From Cyclina sinensis (Eukaryota; Mollusca; Bivalvia; Venerida; Veneridae), in assembly GCA_012932295.1 (NCBI GenBank), contig JAAONU010000010.1, forward strand, positions 20,596,047-20,660,046: a stretch of DNA of 64,000 bases, in the 5' to 3' direction. The position numbers were made by a program, and so were the translations under genes. Shown here piece by piece: positions 11,025-22,482 of this stretch. Below the pieces are notes generated by a model. That model did no database searches. It had not been told where the DNA came from and saw nothing but the letters and a program-made list of their open reading frames with translations. Each line of letters begins with the position of its first letter. Within the stretch, counting starts at the first letter, position 1.

Positions 11025-11258
11025 ATGAGCCTTCATGATAACTTAATGCCGGACAGCGACAATTTACAAGCGAAAACTTCTGTCATGACGACTACGGCAC
11101 AATGTACGCAATGTATTAAACGGAGGAGTATGTACAAATCTTTTACTTATCGTTTGCCGGAAAAAAATACGCTTAAAAATAGATTCTTCGGTCAGTACGT
11201 TGCACTAGAAACTGATGAAAGTGTTTTGGAAATATGCAAAATGGCTTCTTCTGCATAA
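11025..11258 (+). CDS. small ORF, unrecognised (77 codons)
   Basis: The frame begins at ATG 11025 and ends at TAA 11256-11258. It is richer in GC and in ACG, CGG, GCG and CCG codons than the surrounding DNA. A CTQC pair of cysteines lies near residue 28, followed by a basic stretch. No signal peptide, membrane segment or family motif is visible. Start-site context is not distinctive. A second small ORF with similar composition follows at 11366. The two may be remnants of one older gene, or one or both may be chance. I do not assign a function. Confidence 0.22.
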   Translation: MSLHDNLMPDSDNLQAKTSVMTTTAQCTQCIKRRSMYKSFTYRLPEKNTLKNRFFGQYVALETDESVLEICKMASSA

Positions 11259-11300
11259 TAACCAGAGTTATTTTTTTAAAAGTTGCTGAACACAAAACTT

Positions 11301-11327
11301 ATTCTTACTTACTTACTTACTTACTTT
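11301..11327 (+). repeat. (CTTA)n microsatellite
   Basis: About six consecutive ACTT/CTTA units lie between the two small ORFs. Confidence 0.9.
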
Positions 11328-11365
11328 TTCTCTTTTAATTAATTAGTTTTCTGGTTAAGGTCACC

Positions 11366-11560
11366 ATGTTGCTTGTGTTCCAAAAGTCGTTACAATGTCA
11401 GATTATGTCATACATTCGTAAAGAGATCGCAAGTTTTACGCAAGATGTTCAGATTGCTTCAACTTACAAGAAACTATGCTTTCAAAATTCAAAATGCGTT
11501 ACTGTTTCTCAGTTTTTAGCATTCATAGCAGCTGCTGTGTGTTTCTTTATTTCAACTTAA
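11366..11560 (+). CDS. small ORF with hydrophobic C-terminus, unrecognised
   Basis: The frame of 64 codons starts at ATG 11366, preceded by GTCACC, a reasonable animal initiation context, and ends with TAA at 11558-11560. Residues about 48-63 (SQFLAFIAAAVCFFIST) form an uninterrupted hydrophobic stretch at the very C-terminus, which would suit a tail-anchored membrane peptide if the frame is translated. The N-terminal part contains cysteines and Lys/Arg with no motif I recognise. No homologue could be recalled. Low confidence, since AT-rich DNA yields such frames often. Confidence 0.22.
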   Translation: MLLVFQKSLQCQIMSYIRKEIASFTQDVQIASTYKKLCFQNSKCVTVSQFLAFIAAAVCFFIST

Positions 11561-12179
11561 TTTCCTGTATTTTTATTGTTGACAAAAATATATCTGTAAA
11601 TAGCTTAGCCTTTCCCACGCGTTTCTTTTCTATCATAATTCTTATGTTCTAAATTTATAGTTATAAGCTTTAAAAGAAGCTTTTCTACTTCAAAATTAAA
11701 ATGTGAGCGCTTAAGAAAATGCCTGATATGCATGAAGTCTTTTTCAATGCTGCGTGATTCGAGTATCGTGAGTTTTTTAAAATTACAATTTCAAAAGACC
11801 CGACATATCATTTTCTCCAATTTATATGTCTAGGGTGTTTGCATGCTTGAACATCATTATGTAAATCAGACGAAAAAGATAACAGACTATTAATTTTGAC
11901 ATGGTTTTGCTGGTTAATGCCAGTCTGAAAAAAAGGTAAAAGTAAGGAAAACCAGAAGACTGAAATAGCCTAATGTATGAATCTTTGTTTAAAATGTAAC
12001 CTCTTAACACTGTTTTAATATAATTATTGTATTAATAATATTTCTTTTGGAAAATAGCAAACATCGGGAGTCGTTTAAATTCTTAAATTCATAGCTTGGA
12101 GATAACATTGTTTTGGTATAAATATTCCATTTTTGAAACCTTAGGCGTTTTTTTTCGAACTTGAAAACTGTATACATCT

Positions 12180-12300
12180 TTAAGATATAAAAGTATTATC
12201 ACGGAAATGTCGTCGCCATGTGCATTGCGGGGATAAGGACGTCAAAGACATATAATGAATATGCTAGTAATTACAGTATTAGCCTGTAGAGATTGTGTGA
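12180..12300 (+). repeat. duplicated block flanking the minisatellite, left copy
   Basis: Words such as ACGGAAATGTCGTCGCCA and GTCAAAGACATATAATGAA recur in the same order near 13259-13325 (ACGGAAATGTCAGCGCCA, GTCAAAGACATATGTAATGA), about 1.05 kb downstream. The 22-bp minisatellite lies between the copies. Confidence 0.65.
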
Positions 12301-12455
12301 CATTCAGACAATATTACTCGTTAATGTCCATATTACCCACATTAACCTCATACATAAACTTTCAGACGAGATCCTGATATGTTTTATCTATTTTTTTAAT
12401 ATAAAAATTCAGTCAAAGACATGATGCAAAATTTAGTTTCTCTTGGTTAACGCAT

Positions 12456-12833
12456 TGCATTATGCAAGTCTTGTCCCTTCATTATGCAAGACTTGTCCCT
12501 TCATTATGCAAGTCTTGTCCCTTTATTATGCAAGACTTGTACCTTCATTATGCAAGTCTTGTCCCTTCATTATGCAAGGCTTGTCCGTTCATTATGCAAG
12601 TCTTGTCCCTTCATTATGCAAGGCTTGTCCGTTCATTATGCAAGACTTGTACCTTCATTATGCAGGTCTTGTCCCTTCATTATGCAAGGCTTGTCCGTTC
12701 ATTATGCAAGACTTGTACCTTCATTATGCAAGTCTTGTCCGTTCATTATGCAAGGCTTGTCCCTTCATTATGCAAGACTTGTACCTTCATTATGCAAGTC
12801 TTGTCCCTTCATTATGCAAGACGTGTACCTTCA
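12456..12833 (+). repeat. 22-bp minisatellite, about 17 units
   Basis: The unit is approximately TTCATTATGCAAGTCTTGTC plus CC. Variants differ at GTCTT/GACTT/GGCTT and at CCC/ACC/CCG. Part of the array shows a higher-order order of three variant units (66 bp). The unit contains no stop codon in any plus-strand frame, so all three frames stay open across the array for over 120 codons. This explains the three overlapping repetitive reading frames, none of which needs to be a gene. Confidence 0.97.
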
Positions 12834-13249
12834 GGGCATCTTACTTATATAAAGCTAATTGTTTAAAACCTGATGGAAAGGTCAAATATATATCTCCATA
12901 AGTGTTGCTTGTAAAAGGATATTTCAGTCATTTCTTTGAATCATGATTTATCTTTTAATGTCTTTATTCTTTTTGTCCGTAAAATTACATTAAGCCATTG
13001 CATCTCTATCAAATTACCTTAAACCCTACATCCATAACTTACTGTTGATATTAAATGATTAAGATAAGGACAGTTAAATGTAAATTATAGCAGTCAGTGA
13101 GTTTGCTATTTCTAACCTTTCTAACCATTTGGTTTTGTACTTAATATAAAACACGAGATCTGTACAGAATGAGTTTTTTTTCTCGAGGAAAGGAAAGATT
13201 GTCAAAACCACAAAATTGAATCCATATATCCTTTATAACAATATCACTT

Positions 13250-13370
13250 TCTGTTTATGACGGAAATGTCAGCGCCACCTTCATTACCAGACTATGAATG
13301 TCAAAGACATATGTAATGAACAGACCACAAGTAACAGTGTCTGCTAAGAGTACGTGTGCGTCTTTCTGAA
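13250..13370 (+). repeat. duplicated block flanking the minisatellite, right copy
   Basis: Partner of 12180-12300; see that entry. Similarity may extend about 100 nt upstream but is too diverged to place exactly. Confidence 0.6.
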
Positions 13371-14140
13371 AGGATTATATGGATTTGTTGATAATCCCCA
13401 TTTTCTATATAAGCAGACTTCCAGTTGTATCCGGAATGCATTTATAATGAATTCTGAAAGGTATGGTTGAAGTAGTATTTGTGCACATTTTTTACAGTAA
13501 TTTGTTTGTCGGTTTTAAATGTGTTTATATTTCTTTTGAATCTGAAGTTTCTACATATAAATGGTGCGATTTTTTACTCTGACACACATAAATGGTGCTA
13601 TGTTTTTTTACTCCGCCGTGTCATCCATACAAATTTTGAAACTAAAATTGTCCATTTTTTCAAGTTTGTCTGAAAGAAACTTAGAACGGTTCTTTCAAAG
13701 GAGAGATATGTTAAAAGGTAGATCATCAAATGAATTAAAAGGGAACACCGATGTAATAATAATCCGTAAAGAAGAGTATATTCAAAAACACTGACTTTAA
13801 ACATGTTAAAGATATTTATAAATCATTGACGACAACGATTTTCACTAGCACCTACTTATCTTCTTCGTAGTTGAACAAAACAAATACAATCCTCTTAGCA
13901 CATACAATTTACATAAAAGAAGTACATCTATGCAAGAAACGAAGTAAAAACTGCCAGGGCGTGACATCTATCTGTCTTATCTTGTCACATGACTGGCCGA
14001 CATTGATACAGGGAGAGAAGGTTCTTCTCCATGTATACTTATTACGACTACTGTTCTTCCATTTCAGATTCTGTAAAGCAAGTAATTGCATTCGATCTTG
14101 AACATAGTTATTGACAGTGTTTGTCTTAGCAAAAATAAAA
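13371..14140. other. mostly non-coding; one short frame with an LSHDWP string
   Basis: Overlapping frames on both strands at 13480-13800 look like chance. On the plus strand at about 13957-14010 a frame contains LILSHDWPTLI. The string LSHDWP also occurs in lariat-debranching metallophosphatases, but the rest of that domain (GNHE and metal-binding motifs) is absent, so no gene is called. Confidence 0.35.
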
Positions 14141-14202
14141 TGAATGAATGAATGAATGAAAGGATGAATGAATGAATGAATGAATGAATAAATGAATGAA
14201 TG
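14141..14202 (+). repeat. (TGAA)n microsatellite
   Basis: Roughly fifteen tetranucleotide units with two interruptions (AGGA and ATAA). Confidence 0.95.
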
Positions 14203-15205
14203 TTTATAAATGTTAATAAAATTCGTCAGTAAAATACTATAAATAGACGATATTACGAAATGTTTTGCTAAGTTTGTGTCAAAATGTTTTAAGTTGTTTT
14301 TCCATTCACCAAAAATTTAAACACATTAAAAACTAAATATAGTTTAAGACAAATGATGCGAAATCATTCTTTTTTTTTCTTTGTGGTGCTATAGGGTACG
14401 TCTCAGTCAAGAAGTATTGGCTATCTATGTTAGATGTAGAATATATAGAATACTTAGAAAGCGAAGGAAAAAAGTTACAGTTACATGCAGGAATGTGTGA
14501 ATGAGGAACGTTACATTAATGTTGCGTAAATGTGTCTTCTATGACGAATTAATGAGAGTTAAGATGTGTTTAATTGTAACTTATTTGCTGGTGCACTGTT
14601 GCAAGAGGACAAGGCCTTTTTAATAATGTATTTCATATTTCATTACCTCCTGACGTCTTGTTACTTTGACTGTACAACTAAAATTGAATCAAGCGACGTA
14701 GGAGAGATGCAAACGTTCTGATTACTTGGGTGTAATTGGCATTGAAAAAAAAGAAAGATTCGCATTTCGGATTAGCAAAATTCTTCAGAATTGGCTAATA
14801 TTTTTTTCGATATGAACATTAATTCCCAGGAAGTCACTTCTTGGCAATTGTCTGTTGTTGGTTTCAATTCAATTTTGGATAAGCCTTGCCATTTAATACT
14901 GTCGCAATTTGATAATGATATTTGAACTGCCTACAAATTTCTGTCAAGAGATTTTGAGACTTTATTGACAATACATAAACGAAAGTTATATTATGGTGAC
15001 ACAGTTTAAAATATTTTGAAACGATGTTTTCGCTGTTTTTTTTTGTTGTTGTTGTTTGTTGTTGTTGTTTTTTTCTTCAGTACTAGTTATTGATATTTTG
15101 ATTTTTTCACATTTCTGTTTTCATAAATGTTACAAAAAGTGAAATATTTTATTACAACAGTTTCACCTTCAATTATATAATTATACGGAAGGTGGACGTC
15201 TTTAA
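14203..15205. other. non-coding stretch with (TTG)n tract
   Basis: AT-rich. A GTT/TTG trinucleotide tract occupies about 15044-15070. A pyrimidine tract ending in CTATAG at 14394 precedes a short basic frame of about 34 codons, too weak to call. Confidence 0.5.
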
Positions 15206-15313
15206 AAAGATGTTTCTTAGTTGTTATCTCGTGGCCACGAGTTAGCAAAATTTGTGCTTTTGTTTTTCTAATAAATATCTCGTGGCCACGAGATAATATA
15301 AAAGAAACGTTTT
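15206..15313. repeat. inverted repeat with twin CTCGTGGCCACGAG palindromes
   Basis: A perfect 14-bp palindrome CTCGTGGCCACGAG (15228-15241) and an 18-bp palindrome ATCTCGTGGCCACGAGAT (15277-15294) are nested in a larger inverted repeat. The left arm GATGTTTCTTAGTTGTTATC pairs with the right arm ending at about 15313. This looks like a small foldback or MITE element; I recall the palindrome as frequent in molluscan DNA. Confidence 0.75.
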
Positions 15314-16101
15314 AACAACGCCCAAATTTTAGGAAAACCTCTAAAGTTTGAGAAACCAAAACAAAAGTATCATACATTTTATACTTGTTTGTTTAAAACA
15401 TTTTTAACTGGAGTGTTACACTGTCACGCTTTGATCAAAATCATTGGGGAATCTAATATTATAACATTAAAATCATTCTAAACTTTGATGTGCACAACAT
15501 GCTTTCGATTAATGCCTACTACTAATATCATACTGTATCTATAATTCTGCGAATTATTTGCAACTTAATCCATTGATGGAGACTTTGGTAAGATAAGACG
15601 AAATAGAGCTAGAATTGTGCTTAGATGGTATCTTCTTTTAAAGAGGCTGAACTCCAGATTTGACATAAAAAATTTTTTTTTCATAAATTATATATTTAGA
15701 TGCCGTGAGATTTTAAAGTTCTTCAGTAATATTGAATAAATTATAAGAAGGCAAAACTAAATTACAAAAATCAGACTATTATGTACAAGCTATATGCATT
15801 GACAAATAAATGAAAAATACTAGACACAACACAAACTTTTATAAAATGTCTTGATTAATAAATTAGAAAAAAATAGTTTTTACATTTTTCTCTACGACAC
15901 TACAAAATACCAGTGCGGGTGATTAAGTGGACATTATCAAATATTTCTACTTTATAGACGAGTCTTATGTAATTGATAAATATGTGTCTGCTTCAGTGAC
16001 AGTGTCTCTTCGACAAATTTTATTATAAACCAAATGAAATACTGGTAAACTAAGGTCGCTAAATATCGGCAAATGTTTCCTTTCTATTTCCGTTATTGCA
16101 G
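15314..16101. other. non-coding stretch, nothing recognised
   Basis: AT-rich; no repeat, RNA gene or plausible coding frame seen on either strand. Confidence 0.5.
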
Positions 16102-16193
16102 CTGAGAGAACCACGGCTAAACTGCACCCAGGAGCAGTACTATCAAAATCAGTTCTAATGTTACTACAAGGTTGTCACGGAAAGCAAGCAATG
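16102..16193 (+). CDS. candidate internal exon, unrecognised
   Basis: A pyrimidine-rich acceptor (TTTCTATTTCCGTTATTGCAG) precedes 92 nt with GC well above the local average, followed by a donor-like GTATAT at 16194. One frame is open through the interval (ERTTAKLHPGAVLSKSV and on to GCHGKQAM), entering in phase 1 and leaving in phase 0. Beyond the putative donor the frame stops after four more codons. A second frame also looks protein-like but ends in a stop inside the block. No family is recognised. Confidence 0.25.
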
Positions 16194-18697
16194 GTATATA
16201 TTTAAGCACAATTCAAGCCTTATTTGCTTCTATTTTCAGACATATATTTGTTTACATGTAGTCTACTATTAAAGTCTAAGTAATGATGCCTGGTTTGATT
16301 TACTGCGAAACGTTCAAGAGTGTTCAAGATTCAACAATCATTGGAAATCAGGTCGTATGTTTGGCCCAAAAAAAATTGAAATGGCAGGGAAGGTAAAGAT
16401 AATATGAAACATAGTATAGTTAAACATACATGTAAAATGATATATAATACACAGTTCAGCTGAAGTATGAGCCAGCACCTTTTTAGCTGTTTCATGCACT
16501 GCTAATGTTATAAAAATCTTCATTCTGTACAGTTTGTTCTTTTACTCGTTCTTGTTTTCTTACAACTTCCTCGAGATTGCTCTTAATATTTTCATACAAA
16601 ATATATTTCAATCTGCGGAACTTAAAGATAACCCGAAGTAGCTAAAAATAGAGAACAGTATATCAGTTTGTACAGTGGTTTTAAGGGGTTTTGAACAAAA
16701 TGGTGGTCGTTCCATTGATCCAGAAGATCAAAAGATAGTTACTTTCTTACAACGTTAAGCTGTTAATCAGTTTTGATATTCTGAAGTCTACATATTCTAC
16801 TAGGGGACATCCTATTAACATAATATTGTGTATCTTAGAGATACTGATATTTGATTTGATAATTGTTTTCTTGTTAGACTTTATGCTAAACGACATTTCA
16901 CATTTCTATAAATGGTCATTCTCAAACGCGACTACTTAACAGTCTAGTTTTTTGTAGTTATATTGATACATATATTTCTGCTAAAGTGACTGTTTTTTTC
17001 TCGCCAAATTCGCCAATTTCAAATACAATTGTTAAGGAAATAAACTATAGCCGCTCTGTATCAGCAAAACCTTTCTATCAGCTGCTGTCTAACAGCTGCT
17101 AAAACACTGCTAAACCATTTTCTTGTGCTGAAATATTAAATCCTGTTCAAATTGTAAATATTTTTTTTCCGAATATGCCTATAAATCAGAGCCATTAAAG
17201 CCTGTTTAGCGAGCTCTTTTCAGACACGTTTGTACACCTAGCTGTAGCATTCTCTTTCAAGATCCAAATTGCGTATCTTGTGTAGACGTCATAAAAATGA
17301 ACATTTGATTATATTAAACGAGGGTGCCTTATGTATAGTAAGTGATCTTTTCTGCTCTAAAAAGAAGTTAAAATAAGAAAACAAAAAAGTATTTATTTTC
17401 TTTGAATGTAGGAAATATAAAATTCACGTCTGTTTTCCAAAAATAATTCTTGTATGTAAATGAATATTCATTAGGCTCAGACACAATAGGTAAGTAATGT
17501 AATGAGACAATCCTGTCTGAATACATTTGTATGACAAAACTCGCTTGTGTGTCAGAGATGTGGCGAACACTAGACTAAATGTAAATAATTCGCGTTGCAT
17601 AACGAACATCACTAAAACAAATGCACAGAAATTACGTGATGGTTACGTACAGTAAATACATTTACAAATAAAAATAGGAGTACATATTTGTTCTGAAATG
17701 TGATGTCAAAATTTTACTTATACAACATTGTACAAAACAGATAATTTTATGTTAAATATCTCTTGTTTTTTCTTTTTCGTTATTTTATCTGTCGAAAATA
17801 TAAAAGTTTTCATTTATCGATGAAGTTATTTTGAGATGAAATACCCAAAATATAAGGAAAAACTGTTTTATGTAACTGTAACCATTATAAGTATGATTGT
17901 CAAGTATTTGAAATAAAAATATTTTTACTGAAAAACTACAGAACGGTAATTGTTCAACTAATATGTTTCCTCAAAATAACGAACGCATTTCAAAACATTG
18001 AATTATGTTTGCTAAACGCCTGAGGATGTTAGAGTTTTACATGTAAACGCCGTGCTCAAATGTCACCGAAAAATCATAGAATCCCATGTTGACATAATAT
18101 TTACATATATATTCAATTTCCGAGCTTGATACTGCCTATAGTATCCCTGATCTTGATTAAACATCTGTCTTTCCTTGTCATTTAAGACCTAACATCATCG
18201 ATTCGGTACATGAAGTTCCGATTTGCCACAACTCGTTTTTTATGAGGATAAGAGCTCGGCTAACGCACTGAACTGATTTGTGTTTTTCAACCAAGAGTTA
18301 TTGTGCTATTTCTTTATGTTGCTAACTTGCTACACTGACCCTTTAGTTTTTTTTTCTTTTTCATTTTTTATATATTGGAATGGGCTTGTCATTTGTTAAT
18401 TCCGTTGTGCAATCCAATGGACTCTAAACTCCATTATTAATGGTCCACAGTTTTCAAAATTCTAAATTGTATATCTATTCTTTCATACATTAAAATCGAA
18501 TTTCACTCATCGATTTATATAATTGCAATAAAATTACCATTGATTAGCCAGCGTCAGGTCAGGTCATGCTTATGAGAACAATTTATTTTTCTTACAAGAC
18601 ACTGATTCTTACGAGTAACTGATTCAGTTCTCACGATTCTGGTCGTACAATGTAAACTGTCAAAGATTAATATGATAGGTTCTTTTATTTAACTCAC
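16194..18697. other. non-coding stretch
   Basis: AT-rich. A 38-codon plus-strand frame at about 16644-16760 ending in PEDQKIVTFLQR then TAA has protein-like composition and possible AG acceptors, but no firm signal. Nothing else is recognised. Confidence 0.45.
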
Positions 18698-18749
18698 CCA
18701 CTTAACAATAACCAGACGTGTTTTGCATGCTATGAGAAGACTAGGTTTA
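18698..18749 (-). CDS. possible 52-nt internal exon
   Basis: On the minus strand a strong pyrimidine tract and AG (GATTGTTTTTTTTTCAG) is followed 52 nt later by a consensus-like donor GTGAGT. Exactly one of the three frames across the 52 nt is open. The support is splice-signal geometry only; no protein family can be judged from 17 residues. Confidence 0.15.
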
Positions 18750-19820
18750 CTGAAAAAAAAACAATCCTATGGTACACTGAAAGCAGACACTGATTAATTG
18801 TGCCCTGGAATACATTTTACTCGTATTACATAAGTATATATATATATTAGAATACTATTCTTAATTTTAACAATGATGAACGGATTAAATTGAAGACAGC
18901 CTGCATAACAGGGAAGACATGGTTTGACTTTTCAGACTGTTAATGATTTTGCTGTTTGTTTAATACTACAATTTTAAACACTGATTTTTCACATAAAACT
19001 TTCGAATAATTGTATCGGTTATTCGAGGCAATATGGATGTTAGATTCACCGTACGAAATAGTAATCTACAGAAGATAAAAAATAATGTATTTGGGCTTAT
19101 TATTTCAACCAAGAATAATATCTTTGTAGCATGTATATGTTCCTTTAATTTGCAATGTCTTATGTTCAAATAATACCTTTTCTTTAAAAATATAATATTT
19201 ATCTTAATACATGTGTTAGATGTTTGTACTTGTCATTTAAAACTCAAATCATAAAATGATAATAATCTTCTGTCTAAAGAACAAGATATGTTGTAACTCA
19301 CAGTAAGTTGTCGTTTACTTGAGATTTTTTTATATTTTATATAATAATATTATATAGTATTTACAAATATACCTCTTCTTGTCCAAAATGTCACCAGTTT
19401 AATCCTGCAAAGATGACTGCGCAATGCAGTCCACTCAGATCTGCGCTTCTAAGAACTTCTACTACACTTGCGAAAAGGTCACGTGTCTAGCACAGTATTC
19501 AGTTACAGTTTAAATGTGTCTGTTTCTTGTTATACCAGTCGTATATGATTGCTTTTTACAACAAGACTATCGCAGTTAAAACCTCAAAATGTTGTTATTA
19601 ATCATTTGCTATTTAATGATTTGCAATGATCATAAATATGGCATTCGAGTGTCATTTGATGCACTTATGGTTTTGTAATTTTTGTAGAACGGGAAGAAAT
19701 GTCGTAACCAAGTAACACATTTCCAGACATTTAAGTTCCGAATTTTCACTGCCTGGTTTTTATGTGTCTTGTTGGTCAGGCTTAGTTTTATGACATTACA
19801 AAATTATCCGTGCATACAGG
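18750..19820. other. non-coding stretch, nothing recognised
   Basis: AT-rich with a short (TA)n tract at about 18835-18848. No gene or repeat family identified. Confidence 0.5.
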
Positions 19821-20042
19821 TTAACCCATTTATGTCCTATGGATCATGCCATCCTTCTTAGTTGGACGAGTCCTTTTTCAGTGGGTATAAATTTTCAATT
19901 TCAGTTCTATATAAGGAAAGAAAGTCCTCTATATAAACAGTGTAGACCCTGATCGGACGCCGCATGTTGCGGTGTCTGATCTGGATTTTGCACCTGCTTG
20001 CCTATGTCTAATTTTGTGGATGCCCAGTCATTAATGGGTTAA
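19821..20042 (+). mobile_element. MITE family 2, copy 2
   Basis: The element runs from TTAACCCATTTATG to CATTAATGGGTTAA, an inverted repeat of 14 bp with a single mismatch. It aligns along its whole length, in reverse, with 8556-8770. The central hairpin is partly preserved (CAGTGTAGACCCTGATCGGA against TCTGATCTGG). A TTAA or TA target site is possible, since the terminal TTAA could include the target duplication. Confidence 0.9.
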
Positions 20043-22482
20043 CTGCTAGAGGCCAACACCTCTACTCGATTAATTAGTTTTTTCCATTTTGAACACCTCA
20101 CAATATTCATACGAAATGTGAAAGGAAGACAAGAAAAAATGTTTTATTTTATATCAGTAATATTCTAAAAAGAAAATGTGTTTTACGGAACCACTTAAAA
20201 CTGCACAAATGGAATACGTATTACGTGTACTTATTCAAACATACCGTGTTTCAGATGTTGTGATTTAAGATGTTATAGAAAGGTTTGACATTTTTGAAGT
20301 TCAAAATTAGATTTTAATATCTTTTATCTTCTTTTTCTTGGCTTGTATCTAAGTTCTACATCATACTCAAGGAAACTGAGATGGCATCACATAAAAGCCA
20401 TCTGTCTTATTCAATACCAGACTTCAATAAAGTCAGATTTAACATCTAAAATTGCCTAAACTACCCGTCTGTATCGCCTAAATCACTTACCTTAACCCGT
20501 TGTTTTGTTCTAGCCGGTGATAAAATTATACGTCAGCGGTATGAACAGTGCATGCTATTGTAACTGTAGATAGTTAGAATACTTGCCAGACAATTCTTAT
20601 TTCTATCGCATCTGAAACAGACTGGAAGAAAGTCATCTGATCTAAAACTACTACAGGAATCTCGATAATGCAAAAATTGCCGTAAAACACGTTTCTTGTT
20701 AGTAAGGAGCCACCAAACCATATCAGCTATCTAAGACCACTGCACCTTCTTAACATTACTTACCATGTATGTAGCAAGTTTTACCAAAGTCTGAAAGGTT
20801 TATCTTTTAAGACTTATAAATCAAGGTCCATATTAACTATTTTATGACAGTAACTATTGTTTTCCGTACAGTACATATGGTTATGTAAATTCATAAAAAA
20901 GCCTTACGTAAAGAACACTCCTGCACGGAAATCACGAGATAAAATCCTGGAAATTACTAAAACTAAAATGTCTGTGACTGTGTCATTTAAGGTCAGTGAG
21001 TTTCAACATTTTGCCTTATTTCACTGAAATTATGATACCAGAAATGCAACAAATGTCATCAGAAAAACTGTGTATGTCCGTTTCGAAGAAAAAAAATGCA
21101 AGTGACTTTAACTACATGTTCAGCTCTTGAGCGCGCAAATTCGTTTTACAAAACGTATATAACATAAAGAAATAAATTACTGTATTAGGTTTCACTTTTC
21201 TCAGCTGAAGTATATTTTGTAAATAAATACTGAAATAAAAAAAAAAATTGTCGCAAAAAAAAACAAAAAAAACATAAATCAGAACAACAACAACAAAAAC
21301 GCTGAAGAAACAAACTGATGTAGATCTTCTGACCGTCTTTTTGTTTCTCATACAGCTAATCGTTCTTAGTAACAGATTCAATGAAAACAAAACAACGCCG
21401 AAGAAATCAAGTAAGAAAGTTAACTGGTTAATTTCATTTACCTTAATACTATATGACAGGGGTCGGCCCAAACAATTTAATAGATTAATGTTTGACTTAA
21501 AGGTCTAACGTCACTGCCAAATGCGTTTTTTGAATCATCCATGTCTGTTTTCTGTATATGATCTGATTAGGCTTTGTCTAAATGCATTACACTCTCAGAT
21601 TAATCTTTGTAATAATAGTAAAAAGCGTCTGGCTAGAGTTCACAGTGAATAAATTTAGCTTTAAATCTGGACATCTCGCAACGTCTGGCCAAAACCCATC
21701 GACTGAACTGAATTACGGTCTGTGTTTTATGCCAGAAACAATTAAATGATGAACAATATCTGCTTTGCTTTCCGTCGTGATCCAAGTTCAAGAAGAAATG
21801 TCTTTGAAGTAGATATACGACATCTGTCTGTTGTATTGTACATATATTTATATACGTTCGAGCCGAAATCACGTTACAACGTTCATCTACGAAAATTGTT
21901 TTGATATAACAACAATGTAAGTATCGAAAAAACTGTGATTTAGTCAGGATACAAAATGTACTTTATTGAAATTTCGTGAATATGAAGCATATATTTCAGC
22001 TATTAGTCATCTTATGAAACAGTAGTGCGTAACTTTTTTATTAAGTATAGAAATATCTACCAAGAGAAGTCGTGTTACATTCGGCATTGTCTTACGTCAT
22101 CATCCCAAAATAGGTCAAAAGTGAGGTTAGACAGCTAAAAAAGATGTTTACCAATTCAGCTTAAGACATGTAACTTCCGTCTCTGACGATCTATTTGACT
22201 AAAATGCAAGGATAAGCCATAAATGAAAAATATAATGACCGTATTTTTTCACCTTTGAATTTTATTAATGGTAATCCTCTTCATCACTTGTTTTCCTCAA
22301 TATCATAACGAATAAATGAAATAAGTGATGAACTTATTTTGTTTCAAAGTTAAATGTCAGTCAGTTAACAATACAATAGAATTCCATAAATATTTCACTA
22401 CTTTTTTTCAGACAGTCGAGAGGCGTAAAAACAGATGCAAAGTTTAAATCAATAAAACGAATTCACTTCATCCACTGTAAGA
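20043..22482. other. non-coding stretch with A-rich tract
   Basis: AT-rich. A low-complexity A-rich and CAA-rich tract lies at about 21234-21300, and it creates the minus-strand frame of 119 codons that is rich in Phe and Val. That frame is not credible as a gene. Nothing else recognised. Confidence 0.5.

Noticed and set aside
12443..12901. Three overlapping plus-strand frames of 122-152 codons
   Set aside because: They are fully explained by a stop-free 22-bp tandem unit. No start context, splice site or flanking coding sequence supports a protein.
13957..14010. LSHDWP string, as in lariat-debranching metallophosphatases
   Set aside because: A six-residue match in a chance-like frame, with none of the other metallophosphatase motifs and no good donor; kept only as a note.
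14395..14500. Short basic frame after a pyrimidine tract and AG
   Set aside because: About 34 codons with a very Arg/Lys-rich composition and no other support; too weak to list as an exon.
21112..21471. Minus-strand frame of 119 codons
   Set aside because: Its middle is Phe/Val-rich low complexity created by an A-rich and CAA-rich tract; no domain visible.
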